Below are positions 50,118 to 58,408 of a stretch of DNA of 64,000 bases, piece by piece. A program made the position numbers and the translations under genes. The notes beneath the pieces are model-generated. The model saw only the letters and a program-made list of their open reading frames with translations. It was not told the DNA's origin and did not search any database. This DNA comes from Streptomyces sp. CB02980 (GTDB taxonomy: Bacteria; Actinomycetota; Actinomycetes; Streptomycetales; Streptomycetaceae). Location: positions 216,176 to 280,175 of the forward strand of contig NZ_JACSCH020000009.1 of NCBI RefSeq assembly GCF_014451325.2. Direction: 5' to 3'. The stretch's first letter is position 1. Each line of letters starts with the position of its first letter.

Positions 50118-52387
50118 CCCTGCTCCTTGGTGAGGTTCTGCCAGTCGGTGGTGACGGGGGCGAGGTCGCCCCTCAGCCACAGCGGAAGCTGGTCGCGGTG
50201 GTGCGGGTCGCCGGGCACGCCGGACGCGCCGAACGGCACGATCCAGCCGCTCCGTTCGCGGTCGGCGAGGTCCCAGACGTAACGGGCGGCGGAGGCCCGG
50301 GCGCTGCGGTCGGTCCACCCGGGCACGCTGGACGTGGAGAGCACGCAGTCGTGGTCCCCGGCGAGCCCCGGCCACTGCGCGTCGTCGGGGTCGGGCAGCG
50401 CCTGCCAGGGCGCGAGCCGGTGCGTCACGCCCCAGGCGGCCGGCGGCTCACCGGCGCCGACCTCGTCGAGCGCCTCGCGGACGATCCGGTCCACGTCCGC
50501 GGCGGGCACGGGCCCGGCCACGAGCAGGGTCTCCAGGGCGTAGGCGACGCGCGGCCCGAGGGCCAGCCAGGGCCGGAACACCTCGGGGTACGGGGCGGGT
50601 TCACGCAGCGCCGCGAAGGCCTCGTGGGCGGCGAACCGGCGGACGACGGCCCCGCGCACGGCGGCGTACAGACCGGCGCCGGTGCTCTCCGCGTCCATCC
50701 GCCGGTCCCAGGCGAGCAGCCGGTCGCGCACGGCGGAGGCGGCGGGGGAGAGGCCGGCGGGGGAGGGGCCGGAGCCGGCCTGCCCGGTCCCGCTGCCGCC
50801 CGCCCGCGCCACGGCCGCCAGGAGGCGGGCCGCCGAGCGGTTGTCGGTGTCCCGGTGGACGGCGGTGATGCTCTCCGGGGTCCAGTCGGCCGAGGCGCCG
50901 AGCAGCGCGTCGATCCGGTCCGCCCGGTGCGGCGGGGCGAACTCGATGCCCAGCGGCGCGGCGAGGCCCCGGGCGTTGGCCATCACGGCGTGACCGTCCA
51001 CCTCGGCGCGGGGCAGCGGCGCCGGAGCGTCCTCCCACGCGTGCGCCGGGTCCCAGGCGGGCACGATCCGCAGCGAGTTGGCCCGGTGCCGTACGGGCAC
51101 CCGGCCGGCGACCCGGTGCAGCAGACCGCCCCCGGTGTCGGCGGCCAGGACGACGTTGACCGGCTCGACCCAGCCGTCGAGGGCCGTGTCCACGTCGGCG
51201 ACGGTCCGGGCGCGCAGCAGCGCGGGCAGCACCTCGAACCCGAGCTGCCCGGTGACACGCGGCGGGTACCGCAGAGCGACGCCCTCCCAGGCCGAGTCCC
51301 GGTCCCGCGAGGCGTGGTCCTGCGAGGTCTGGTCGTGTGGCCCCCCGTTCTGCGGGGCCCGGTCCCGTGAGGCCCCGTCCTTCGCAGCGCCCTCCTCCGC
51401 AGCGCCCTCCGGCGCAGAGCCCCCGGACGCGGCGCTCCCCGGCTCGTCGTCCCTCCCGATGATCACCGGTCCGCGCTCGGTCTCGATCACCTCGACCACG
51501 ACCGGCTCCCCGTCCGCGACCTCGATCGTCTCGGTGTGCGTCGTCGCCGGGCGCCAGCCCTCGGGGCCGTACGCCTCCACCCCGCCGTCCGGGAGCCGCC
51601 GCAGCCGCTCCCGGTAGAGGTCCTGGTAGTCCGACATCGCGTTGGTGATCGCCCAGGCCACCGGCCCGGTGTGGCCGAAGTGGGCGAGTCCGGGGATGCC
51701 GGGCACGGCGATGCCCACCACGTCGTACGCGGGGCAGGCGAGCCGGATCTGCTGGTAGACGCCGGGAGCCTCGATGAAGCGGTGCGGATCGCCGGCCACC
51801 AGGGCCGCCCCGCTCGCGGTCCGTCCGCCCGCGACCAGCCAGCCGTTGGAGCCCGAGGTCCCCGGCCCGTCGGTCGCGAAGAGCTCCGTCCACTCCTCGC
51901 CGAGCCGCCGGGCGACCTCCTCGCGCCACAGCTTGGTGGGGAAGCCGGCGAACAGGATGTGGGTCGTCAGCCAGACGGCGAGCGGGGTCCACGGCTCCCA
52001 CCGGCCGGGTGCGAGGCCGGTCTCGGCGAACTCGGGCGCCCGGCCGGCCCCTTCCGCCAGGCCGTCGTTGACCCCGTCCACGTACGCGCGTACCCACGCC
52101 GCCGTCCGCGCGTCCTCGCGCTCGAGCCGCTCGAAGCAGCGGCGGGCGGTGTCGGCGAGCCGGGAGCGCCGGGCGAAGGTGTCCCAGCCGAGCTCGGCGG
52201 CGCCGAGGAAGGCGGCCGTGGTGCCCTGGGCCCGGTGCCGCTCGACCTCCAGCTGCCAGGCCCGGTCGCGGGCGGTGACCCGGCCCTGTGCGAAGGCGAG
52301 TTCGTCCTGGTCCGCGGCGCGCAGATGGGGGACGCCCCAGGCGTCCCGGTAGACCTCGATGCTCACGGAGACCCCGATCCCGTCCAT
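50114..52387 (-). CDS. Penicillin acylase family Ntn-hydrolase, iron-box linked
   Basis: 757 residues from ATG 52387. Alpha-part about 1-179 (YRDAWGVPHLRA, FAQGRVTARDRAWQLE), then GTSG/SNGWLVAG: self-cleavage before Ser180 makes this serine the N-terminal nucleophile of the beta chain. Further family motifs are GDPHRFIEAPGVYQQIRL, HFGHTGPVAWAITNAMSDYQ (shortened) and VMANARGL. There is no signal peptide, unlike most penicillin acylases, so it should act in the cytoplasm. A 55-residue low-complexity insert (about 314-368, rich in Gly, Ala, Asp, Arg and Gln) interrupts a surface loop. It likely cleaves an acyl-amide; with the iron box, the coupled acyltransferase and the divergent siderophore-interacting protein, a siderophore amide is the best guess. 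Confidence 0.87.
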   Translation of the reverse strand: MDGIGVSVSIEVYRDAWGVPHLRAADQDELAFAQGRVTARDRAWQLEVERHRAQGTTAAFLGAAELGWDTFARRSRLADTARRCFERLEREDARTAAWVRAYVDGVNDGLAEGAGRAPEFAETGLAPGRWEPWTPLAVWLTTHILFAGFPTKLWREEVARRLGEEWTELFATDGPGTSGSNGWLVAGGRTASGAALVAGDPHRFIEAPGVYQQIRLACPAYDVVGIAVPGIPGLAHFGHTGPVAWAITNAMSDYQDLYRERLRRLPDGGVEAYGPEGWRPATTHTETIEVADGEPVVVEVIETERGPVIIGRDDEPGSAASGGSAPEGAAEEGAAKDGASRDRAPQNGGPHDQTSQDHASRDRDSAWEGVALRYPPRVTGQLGFEVLPALLRARTVADVDTALDGWVEPVNVVLAADTGGGLLHRVAGRVPVRHRANSLRIVPAWDPAHAWEDAPAPLPRAEVDGHAVMANARGLAAPLGIEFAPPHRADRIDALLGASADWTPESITAVHRDTDNRSAARLLAAVARAGGSGTGQAGSGPSPAGLSPAASAVRDRLLAWDRRMDAESTGAGLYAAVRGAVVRRFAAHEAFAALREPAPYPEVFRPWLALGPRVAYALETLLVAGPVPAADVDRIVREALDEVGAGEPPAAWGVTHRLAPWQALPDPDDAQWPGLAGDHDCVLSTSSVPGWTDRSARASAARYVWDLADRERSGWIVPFGASGVPGDPHHRDQLPLWLRGDLAPVTTDWQNLTKEQG
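51284..51448 (-). repeat. Low-complexity insert coding region in the acylase gene
   Basis: Encodes about residues 314-368 with recurrent SRD, DHAS and EGAA-type motifs. The DNA has imperfect short repeats of the form CGxGAGGCC, which suggests expansion by slippage. The flanks rejoin conserved family sequence. Confidence 0.6.
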
Positions 52388-52426
52388 GTACCTGACATGG
52401 CTCCCGCCATGTCTTCTGCGATTTTC

Positions 52427-52445
52427 TTAGGTTAGGCTGACCTAA
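52427..52445. promoter_or_regulatory. Iron box (DmdR/IdeR-type operator)
   Basis: TTAGGTTAGGCTGACCTAA is a 19-bp site that differs from the Streptomyces desferrioxamine iron box, as I remember it, by about one base. It sits between the acylase start (52387, minus) and the siderophore-interacting protein start (52480, plus) and probably represses both when iron is plentiful. Confidence 0.9.
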
Positions 52446-52479
52446 ATTAATCTACAGGAGTTCAGGGGAGGGGATTGCG

Positions 52480-53199
52480 GTGGGTCACGGCTGGCAGGGT
52501 GCCGTTCTCAAGCTGATGCGGGGCAAGGACTTCACGTTCACCGTGACGGGGGCCGAGCAGGTCACCGAGGACTACCGCAGGGTGCACTTCACGGACGGCG
52601 GTCTGCTCGCCGCCGCCGGAATCCACCCCACGATGTGGGTCCGGATCTGGTTCGAGAACGCGGGCAAGCCGCACCAGCGCGCGTACACCCTCGTCGACCC
52701 CGACCAGGGGGCCGGCACCTTCAGTCTGGAGTTCGCCCTCCACGACGGCGTCGCCAGCCACTGGGCCCGCGCCTGCGCCCCGGGCGACACCGTCGAGGCG
52801 ACCCTCCAGGGGACCGGCTTCGACGCCCCGGAGCCGCGCCCCGGACGGCTCCTCGTGGTCGGCGACCCGGCGTCGCTGCCCGCCGTCAACTCCCTGCTCG
52901 ACGCGCTCCCGGGCGTCCCCGCCACCGTCTGGTTCGAGACCCAGCACGCCTCCGACGAGGAGCTGCCGGTCCGGCTCGACCCCGAGCACCACGAACTGCG
53001 CCGGGTGCCGCGCGGGAACGACGGGGCCGACCTGGTCGCCCGCGTGAAGGCCGAACTCCCCGCCCTCGCGGACTCCGACCCGTACGTCTGGATCGCCTGC
53101 GACACCGCGACCACCCGGACCCTCGCCACGTACGCGCGCAAGGAACTCGCGCTTCCCAAGGAGCGCGTCCACGCGCTCGGGTACTGGCGCGCGGGCTGA
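52480..53199 (+). CDS. Siderophore-interacting protein (FAD ferric reductase)
   Basis: 239 residues from GTG 52480 with AGGGGAGGGG upstream. SIP family: FAD-binding barrel (HPTMWVRIWFENAG, QRAYTLVDPDQGAG with the RxYT FAD motif, FALHDGVASHWARACAPGD) and the C-terminal NAD(P)H-like domain (LLVVGDPASLPAVNSLLDAL, YVWIACDTATTRTLATYARK). It reduces Fe(III) from imported siderophores in the cytoplasm. Directly downstream of the iron box, and divergent from the acylase/acyltransferase pair. Confidence 0.92.
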   Translation: MGHGWQGAVLKLMRGKDFTFTVTGAEQVTEDYRRVHFTDGGLLAAAGIHPTMWVRIWFENAGKPHQRAYTLVDPDQGAGTFSLEFALHDGVASHWARACAPGDTVEATLQGTGFDAPEPRPGRLLVVGDPASLPAVNSLLDALPGVPATVWFETQHASDEELPVRLDPEHHELRRVPRGNDGADLVARVKAELPALADSDPYVWIACDTATTRTLATYARKELALPKERVHALGYWRAG

Positions 53200-53510
53200 C
53201 CGCCCTCTCCTGATGCGCCGGGTTGACGATCCGTTACCCCGGCGCACGGCGGCTCGTTCACACCCTTCCCTGGGGACCCGCTGTGTGCCCACGCGTGCGA
53301 AAGACGCGGGGCACCCGGGAACGGTTGTGTCGAAAAAAATCGAATATGAACACGGAAACCCCCCTTTGGAGTGAACTCACGGCAGGCGACTGTCGGTTCA
53401 CTCTCCGTGCGTAAAGATTCCGGTGTCTCAAGTCGCCGAGGCCGCGCCGACCCACCGTCCCCGTGGTGAGCGGCCGGCGACGCCATGTCTCTTGTGGGGG
53501 TTCCACCATC
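53200..53510. other. Leader and promoter region of the LAETG protein
   Basis: About 310 bases without a gene. Around 53325-53350 the base composition drops locally (an A-run and GAATATGAACACGG). An 8-bp inverted repeat GAGTGAAC (53369-53376)/GTTCACTC (53396-53403) with a 19-base gap follows. TTGACG at 53223 could be a -35 but has no clear partner. Confidence 0.55.
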
Positions 53511-54521
53511 TTGAACAGCAACACCTTCCGCATGCCCGTCCGCCGTACCGCCGCAGCCGCGACCGTCGCCGCCCTGGCCGTCGGCCCCGTGCTCCTCGCG
53601 GCCCCGGCGGCACAGGCCACGGGCGGCGAAGGGCGCGCCACCGCCGTCGTCCTGCGGACCGGCCTCGACGTCTCCCTCCTCGGCAAGACGGTCGACGTGC
53701 CGCTGCGGGTCTCCCTCAACGAGGTCAAGGCGCCGGAGACCGAGAACGAGACCGCGCTCTCCGTGAAGGTGCAGGGGGCCGAGAACGGCAAGCCGATCGA
53801 CATCCTGGCCGCCGACGTCGCCACTTCGAAGGCCACCGTGGACGAGAAGAAGGCCGAGGGGTATGTGAACCTCGTCAAGGCCCGGGTCCACGTCCCCGGA
53901 ATCCCGCTGCTCTCGCTCATCGAGGTCCAGAAGGTGACCTCCAAGGCCCTGTGCGAGGTGGGGAGGAAGCCCGTCGCCGAGTCCAACGTCCTCGGCCACG
54001 TCACCGTCTTCGGCAAGAAGACCACCCTCTCCACCGGCGGCCGGACCCAGGTCAGCGTGCCCGGTGTCGGACAGGTGACCCTCGACCTGTCCCGTACGTC
54101 CACCACCTCGCGCACGGCGGCGGCGACCGCCCTCGAACTCAAGGTGGAGGTCGACCCCCTGAAGCTCGGCGTCGCCGAGGTCAACGGCACCGTGACCCTC
54201 GCCGAGGCCACCTGCGAGACGCCCAAGGGAACGGCCCCGACGGAGCAGCCCACCGAGGAGCCCACCGGGAAGCCGACCGAGCAGCCCACCCAGGAGCCCA
54301 GCGAGCGGCCCTCGGAGCAGCCCACGCAGCAGCCCTCGGTCAAGCCGAGCGACGCCGGCGGCATCAAGACCAACAACGGCGGCACCACGCCCACCCAGAA
54401 CCTCGCCGAGACCGGCGGCAGCTCCACCACCCCGTACATCGCGGGCGGGGCGCTCGCGCTCCTCGTGGCCGGCGGCGGCGCACTCGCGCTGACCCGCTCG
54501 CGCGCCCGCTCCCGAGGCTGA
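53511..54521 (+). CDS. SCO1860-family LAETG-anchored secreted protein
   Basis: 336 residues from TTG 53511 (or ATG 53532). Signal peptide with RRTAAAATVAALAVGPVLLA and cleavage near QATGG. A conserved beta-rich domain of about 190 residues (VVLRTGLDVSLLGKTVDVPL) with one cysteine in each half is followed by a Pro/Thr/Glu/Gln wall-spanning stalk of EQPT/EEPT-type repeats. The C-terminus has the class E sortase signal LAETG, a membrane segment (YIAGGALALLVAGGGALAL) and the RSRARSRG basic tail. It is a wall-anchored surface protein of unknown role. Confidence 0.9.
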   Translation: MNSNTFRMPVRRTAAAATVAALAVGPVLLAAPAAQATGGEGRATAVVLRTGLDVSLLGKTVDVPLRVSLNEVKAPETENETALSVKVQGAENGKPIDILAADVATSKATVDEKKAEGYVNLVKARVHVPGIPLLSLIEVQKVTSKALCEVGRKPVAESNVLGHVTVFGKKTTLSTGGRTQVSVPGVGQVTLDLSRTSTTSRTAAATALELKVEVDPLKLGVAEVNGTVTLAEATCETPKGTAPTEQPTEEPTGKPTEQPTQEPSERPSEQPTQQPSVKPSDAGGIKTNNGGTTPTQNLAETGGSSTTPYIAGGALALLVAGGGALALTRSRARSRG

Positions 54522-54567
54522 CGGTCCGAGGGGGACGCGCAGGGGCATGCGCCGGGGGGCGCGGTGG

Positions 54568-54593
54568 CCGGAGGCTCCGGGGGGAGCCTCCGG
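54568..54593 (+). terminator. First terminator after the LAETG gene
   Basis: 11-bp perfect stem (54568-54578 with 54583-54593), loop GGGG. Confidence 0.75.
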
Positions 54594-54600
54594 GGGGAAG

Positions 54601-54651
54601 CACGGGTCCGGGGAGGGCGACGGTGACGACGTCGCCCTCCCCGGACCCGTG
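54601..54651. terminator. Second, very stable bidirectional terminator
   Basis: 22-bp perfect stem (54601-54622 with 54630-54651) and 7-base loop, shared with the convergent cobC. Confidence 0.88.
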
Positions 54652-54686
54652 TGCGCGATGCGCGTCGGTCGCCCGACGGCGGCCGC

Positions 54687-55745
54687 TCAGCCGCCCATCA
54701 GCAGGGCCTGGTCGAGGGCTTGGAGGAAGCGGTTCGTCGTGGCCCGGTCCCGGACCGCGATCCGCAGCCAGTTCCGGTCGAGCCCCGGGAAGGTGTCGCC
54801 CCGGCGGGCCGCGAAGCCCAGCGACCGCAGCCGCTCCCGGATCGCGTCCGCCCCGTCGATCCGCAGCAGCACGAACGGGCCCTCCGATCCCGGCACCGTC
54901 CGCACCTCGTCGAACTCCGCGAGCCCGGCGAGCAGATGGGCCCGCTCGACCCCGATCCGGTGCGCCGCGTGCTCGGCCTCCGCGAGCGCCGCCCGCGACA
55001 TGCACGCCTCCGCCGCCACCAGGGCCGGCGTCGACACCGGCCACAGGGGCTGCGTCCGCTCCAGGGCGGCGATCGTCGCCGGCTCGGCCAGCACGTACCC
55101 GATCCGCAGTCCGGCGAGCCCCCACGTCTTGGTGAGGCTGCGCAGCACCACGAGCCCCGGCACATCGGTGCGCCCGGCCAGCGACTCGCGCTCGCCCGGC
55201 ACCGCGTCCAGGAACGCCTCGTCGACCACCAGGGTCCGCCAGGGTCTCGCCAGCGCGGCGATCGAGGCGGCGGGGTGCAGCACGGACGTGGGGTTCGTGG
55301 GGTTCCCGATCACCACCAGGTCCGCGTCCTCGGGGACCGCCGCCGGATCCAGCCGGAAGCCGTCCTCCTCGCGCAGCAGCACCCGGCCCACCTCGTGGCC
55401 GACGTCGCGCAGCGCCGCCTCCGGCTCGGTGAACTGCGGATGCACCACGACGGGCCGCCGCACCGGGAGCGCCCGCGCGATCAGCACGAAGGCCTCGGCC
55501 GCGCCGGCCGTGAGCAGCACCCGGTTCGAGGGCAGATCGTGCCGCTCGGCCACGGCCGCGCGCGCGGCCCGGCCGTCGGGGTAGGCGGCGAGTCCGGTCA
55601 GGGAGTCGGCGATCCGCTCCCGCAGCCAGTCCGGTGGGGTGTTCGTCCGGACGTTGACCGCCAGATCGATGAGTTTCTCGTCCCGTACCTCGGCGTCACC
55701 GTGGTGGCGCAGGTCGTGGGCGTCGGTATGCAGATGCATGTCCAT
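54687..55745 (-). CDS. cobC: CobC/CobD-type aminotransferase-like decarboxylase (cobalamin)
   Basis: 352 residues if started at ATG 55745 (MDMHLHTD). Fold-type I PLP enzyme of the histidinol-phosphate aminotransferase group: DLAVNVRTNTPPDWL, LLTAGAAEAFVLIAR, GNPTNPTSVLHP, VVDEAFLDAVPGE and SLTKTWGLAGLRIGYV with the PLP lysine. The actinobacterial Rv2231c-like form is taken to supply the aminopropanol arm (threonine-phosphate decarboxylation) of cobalamin. ATG 55745 lacks a ribosome site, and the frame is open upstream through a CobE module, so both may be one fused protein. First gene of the cob locus on this side. Confidence 0.85.
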   Translation of the reverse strand: MDMHLHTDAHDLRHHGDAEVRDEKLIDLAVNVRTNTPPDWLRERIADSLTGLAAYPDGRAARAAVAERHDLPSNRVLLTAGAAEAFVLIARALPVRRPVVVHPQFTEPEAALRDVGHEVGRVLLREEDGFRLDPAAVPEDADLVVIGNPTNPTSVLHPAASIAALARPWRTLVVDEAFLDAVPGERESLAGRTDVPGLVVLRSLTKTWGLAGLRIGYVLAEPATIAALERTQPLWPVSTPALVAAEACMSRAALAEAEHAAHRIGVERAHLLAGLAEFDEVRTVPGSEGPFVLLRIDGADAIRERLRSLGFAARRGDTFPGLDRNWLRIAVRDRATTNRFLQALDQALLMGG

Positions 55746-56243
55746 GGCCGCCGTCGTGTGGGGGGTGGGGATGGTGGGGGGTGAGCCAGGCTCGCCAGCG
55801 ATGTACCCGTGAGTTCGGGGCAACAACCGTACGCCTGGGGCGTCTTCGTTCGGGCGAAACGGGACGGAAGCGGCGAGAGCGCACGTTACGCGCCGGGTTT
55901 TCCGCTTCGGTACGAGCAGCCCGACGGACGTGCCCCCGCCCGCCGCGAGCAGCGCGGCCGCCTCCGCCACCGACGCCGTACCCGTCGCGGCCAGCGGCCG
56001 CGCCGACGGATGCGGTACGGGCACGGCCGCGAGCTCCTCCGCCGTGAACGCCCGCACCGGGACGCCGAGCACCTCCGCCGCCCCCGTGATCCCCGGCTCC
56101 GCCGCCCGCGCGTCGAGCGTGGCGAGCGAGCGGACGCCCGCACGCGTCAGCCCCGCCTCCCGCAGAACCGCCTCGACCAGGGCGAGGACCTCGTCCACCG
56201 GGACCCCGGCCCGGGCGCCGACACCGAGGTGCGCGGACGCCAC
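55746..56243 (-). CDS. CobE/CbiG C-terminal module, in frame with cobC
   Basis: From a GTG at 56243 (or TTG 56258) the frame encodes a CobE domain of about 120 residues: GVGARAGVPVDEVLALVEAV, VRSLATLDARAAEPGI, AAEVLGVPVRAFTAEELAAV, ATGTASVAEAAALLAAGG and LLVPKRKTRRVTCALA. It should help in early aerobic corrin-ring synthesis around precorrin-3/4. There is no stop before cobC: about 45 linker codons with more A/T-ending third positions than the flanks join the domains. It is therefore either a CobE-CobC fusion or a run-through remnant; I annotate the module separately. Confidence 0.6.
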
Positions 56244-56264
56244 CCCATCCGATACCAAAGGCCC

Positions 56265-56993
56265 ATGGCTGTAGTCGTCGCGCTCGGCGCGTTCCTCATG
56301 ACGCTCTTCGGAGGCTGGGTCGCGGGACGCGTCACCGACCGGCGCCACCTCGTCCTCGGCCTCGCCGGCGGACTCATGCTCGGCGTCGTCGGACTCGACC
56401 TGCTGCCCGAGGCCCTGGAGGCGGCGGGCGACGAGGTCTTCGGAGTCCCGGAGGCCCTGCTGCTCTTCGTCGGCGGCTTCCTCCTCGCCCATGTCGTGGA
56501 GCGACTCCTCGCCGTACGCCAGGCCGCACACGGTGTCGCGGCCGACGAGAGGGTCCCGCAGGTCGGCATGACGGCGGCGGCCGCGATGGTCGGTCACAGC
56601 CTCATGGACGGCATCGCGCTGGGTGCCGCCTTCCAGGTCGGCGGCGGCATGGGCGCCACCGTCGCGCTCGCCGTGATCACCCATGACTTCGCCGACGGCT
56701 TCAACACGTACACGATCACCAGCCTCTACGGGAACGCCCGCCGCAAGGCCATCGGCATGCTCGTCGCCGACGCCCTCGCGCCGCTGGTCGGCGCCGCCTC
56801 CACCCTGCTGTTCACCCTTCCGGTGGAACTCCTCGGCAGCTATCTGGGGTTCTTCGGCGGCGCCCTGCTCTACCTGGCCGCCGCCGAGATCCTGCCGGAG
56901 GCCCACCACGACCACCCCGCCCGCTCCACCCTGCTGTGCACGGTGGGGGGCGTCGGCTTCATCTGGCTCGTGGTGGGCGTCTCCGGCGGCTGA
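56265..56993 (+). CDS. ZIP family metal transporter
   Basis: 242 residues from ATG 56265. Seven to eight membrane helices; the metal-site motifs of ZIP TM4 and TM5 are clear: GHSLMDGIALGAAF and THDFADGFNTYTI. EVLPEAHH-like AEILPEAHHDHP near the end adds a histidine cluster. It imports a divalent metal into the cytoplasm; inside a cobalamin locus cobalt is a reasonable substrate besides zinc. It is divergent from CobE (about 20 bases) and convergent with cobB, which starts two bases after its stop. Confidence 0.87.
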   Translation: MAVVVALGAFLMTLFGGWVAGRVTDRRHLVLGLAGGLMLGVVGLDLLPEALEAAGDEVFGVPEALLLFVGGFLLAHVVERLLAVRQAAHGVAADERVPQVGMTAAAAMVGHSLMDGIALGAAFQVGGGMGATVALAVITHDFADGFNTYTITSLYGNARRKAIGMLVADALAPLVGAASTLLFTLPVELLGSYLGFFGGALLYLAAAEILPEAHHDHPARSTLLCTVGGVGFIWLVVGVSGG

Positions 56994-56995
56994 TC

Positions 56996-58408
56996 TCACC
57001 TGCAGTGCTCCACGAAACGCGCGGCGGCCTCCGGGGATCCCGCCCAGTGGGTGTGGACATAGCTGGCGTGCACGCCGCCCTGCACGAAGCCCTCGACGCG
57101 CCGCTCGGGCTGCCGCAGCCCCCACGCGGCCGCCGCACCGGCGCCCGGCTCGATGACGGTCCGGTGGAACTCGTGCCCCCGCATCCGCGCCCCGGCGGGC
57201 GCGAGCACGCTGTCGCTCACGGCGACGGCGTCCCGGTACCCGAGGGTGAGCCGCTCGGACATCCGCGCGTCCGCGTCGAGCACCCCGCACATGGGGGTGC
57301 CGTCGAGCGACCGCGCGAGATACAGCAGCCCGGCGCACTCGGCGGCGACGGGCGCGCCGGAGGCGGCGAGCGCGGCGACGGCCTTCCGCAACGGCTCGTT
57401 GGCGGACAGCTGCTCGCCGTACATCTCGGGGAAGCCGCCGCCTATGACGAGCCCGCTCGTCCCCTCGGGGAGGGCTTCGTCCCGGAGCGGGTCGAACGTG
57501 ACGACCTCGGCGCCGGCGGCGCGCAGGAGCTCGGTGTGCTCGGCGTACGAGAACGTGAACGCCGCGCCTCCTGCCACCGCGACCACCGGTGTGGGCATGC
57601 GTTCCGCCGGGGCGATGGGGGTACCCCCGGACGGAGTCCGGGGGAGGGTGGGCACACCGGAACCACCGGCGTGCAGCCGCTCCCCGACCTCAGCCACCCA
57701 CGGCTCGCAGTGCAGCTCCGGCGCACTGCGGGCCAGTGACAGAAGCGCCTCCAGATCGCACCCGGCCCGCACCTGCTCCGCCTGCGCCGCGACAGCGGCA
57801 AGCGCCGCCGCCTGCCGCTCGGCCACCGGCACAAGCCCCAGATGCCGTGACGGAGTCGCCACCGCGGGCGCCCGTCGAAGGACACCCAGCACCGGCACCC
57901 CGGACTCCCCGAGCGCCTCCCGCAGCAGATGCTCGTGCCGATCCGTCGCGACCTTGTTCAGGATCACGCCCCCGATCCGCACCTCCGGATCCCAGGACGC
58001 GAACCCGTGCACGAGCGCCGCCACCGACCGCGACTGCGAGGACGCGTCGACGACCAGCACCACCGGCGCCTTGAGCAGCTTCGACACCTGTGCGGTGGAG
58101 GCGAGTTCGCCCTGGTCGGCGGCCCCGTCGTACAGGCCCATGACACCCTCGACGACCGCCAGGTCGCACCCGCGCGCCCCGTGCTCGAAGAGCGGCGCGA
58201 TCAGCCCCGTACCGCACATGTACGCGTCGAGGTTGCGGCCCGGCCGCCCCGTGGCGAGCGCGTGGTAGCCCGGGTCGATGTAGTCCGGTCCGACCTTGTG
58301 CGGCGAGACCGCCAGACCACGGCCGGCGAACGCGGCCATCAGGCCGGTCGCGACCGTGGTCTTGCCCGCGCCCGACGAGGGCGCGGCGATGACGAGACGT
58401 GCTACCAC
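56996..58408 (-). CDS. cobB: Cobyrinic/hydrogenobyrinic acid a,c-diamide synthase
   Basis: 470 residues from GTG 58408, overlapping cobO by seven bases. ATP-dependent amidotransferase: N-terminal P-loop-like APSSGAGKTTVATG, HKVGPDYIDPGYH, LDAYMCG, VVEGVMGLYDG; C-terminal class I glutaminase with the nucleophile in VAAECAGLLYLARSL and the histidine in HEFHRTVIE. It amidates the a and c carboxylates of (hydrogeno)byrinate with glutamine. Length fits CobB. Confidence 0.95.
   Translation of the reverse strand: MVARLVIAAPSSGAGKTTVATGLMAAFAGRGLAVSPHKVGPDYIDPGYHALATGRPGRNLDAYMCGTGLIAPLFEHGARGCDLAVVEGVMGLYDGAADQGELASTAQVSKLLKAPVVLVVDASSQSRSVAALVHGFASWDPEVRIGGVILNKVATDRHEHLLREALGESGVPVLGVLRRAPAVATPSRHLGLVPVAERQAAALAAVAAQAEQVRAGCDLEALLSLARSAPELHCEPWVAEVGERLHAGGSGVPTLPRTPSGGTPIAPAERMPTPVVAVAGGAAFTFSYAEHTELLRAAGAEVVTFDPLRDEALPEGTSGLVIGGGFPEMYGEQLSANEPLRKAVAALAASGAPVAAECAGLLYLARSLDGTPMCGVLDADARMSERLTLGYRDAVAVSDSVLAPAGARMRGHEFHRTVIEPGAGAAAAWGLRQPERRVEGFVQGGVHASYVHTHWAGSPEAAARFVEHCR

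Noticed and set aside
49548..53199. A full siderophore biosynthesis cluster
   Set aside because: No NIS synthetase, NRPS, lysine/ornithine monooxygenase or decarboxylase gene is present; only processing and utilisation genes.
55746..55870. Riboswitch between the CobE module and cobC
   Set aside because: No B12 box or GCCACTG core in this stretch on the minus strand.
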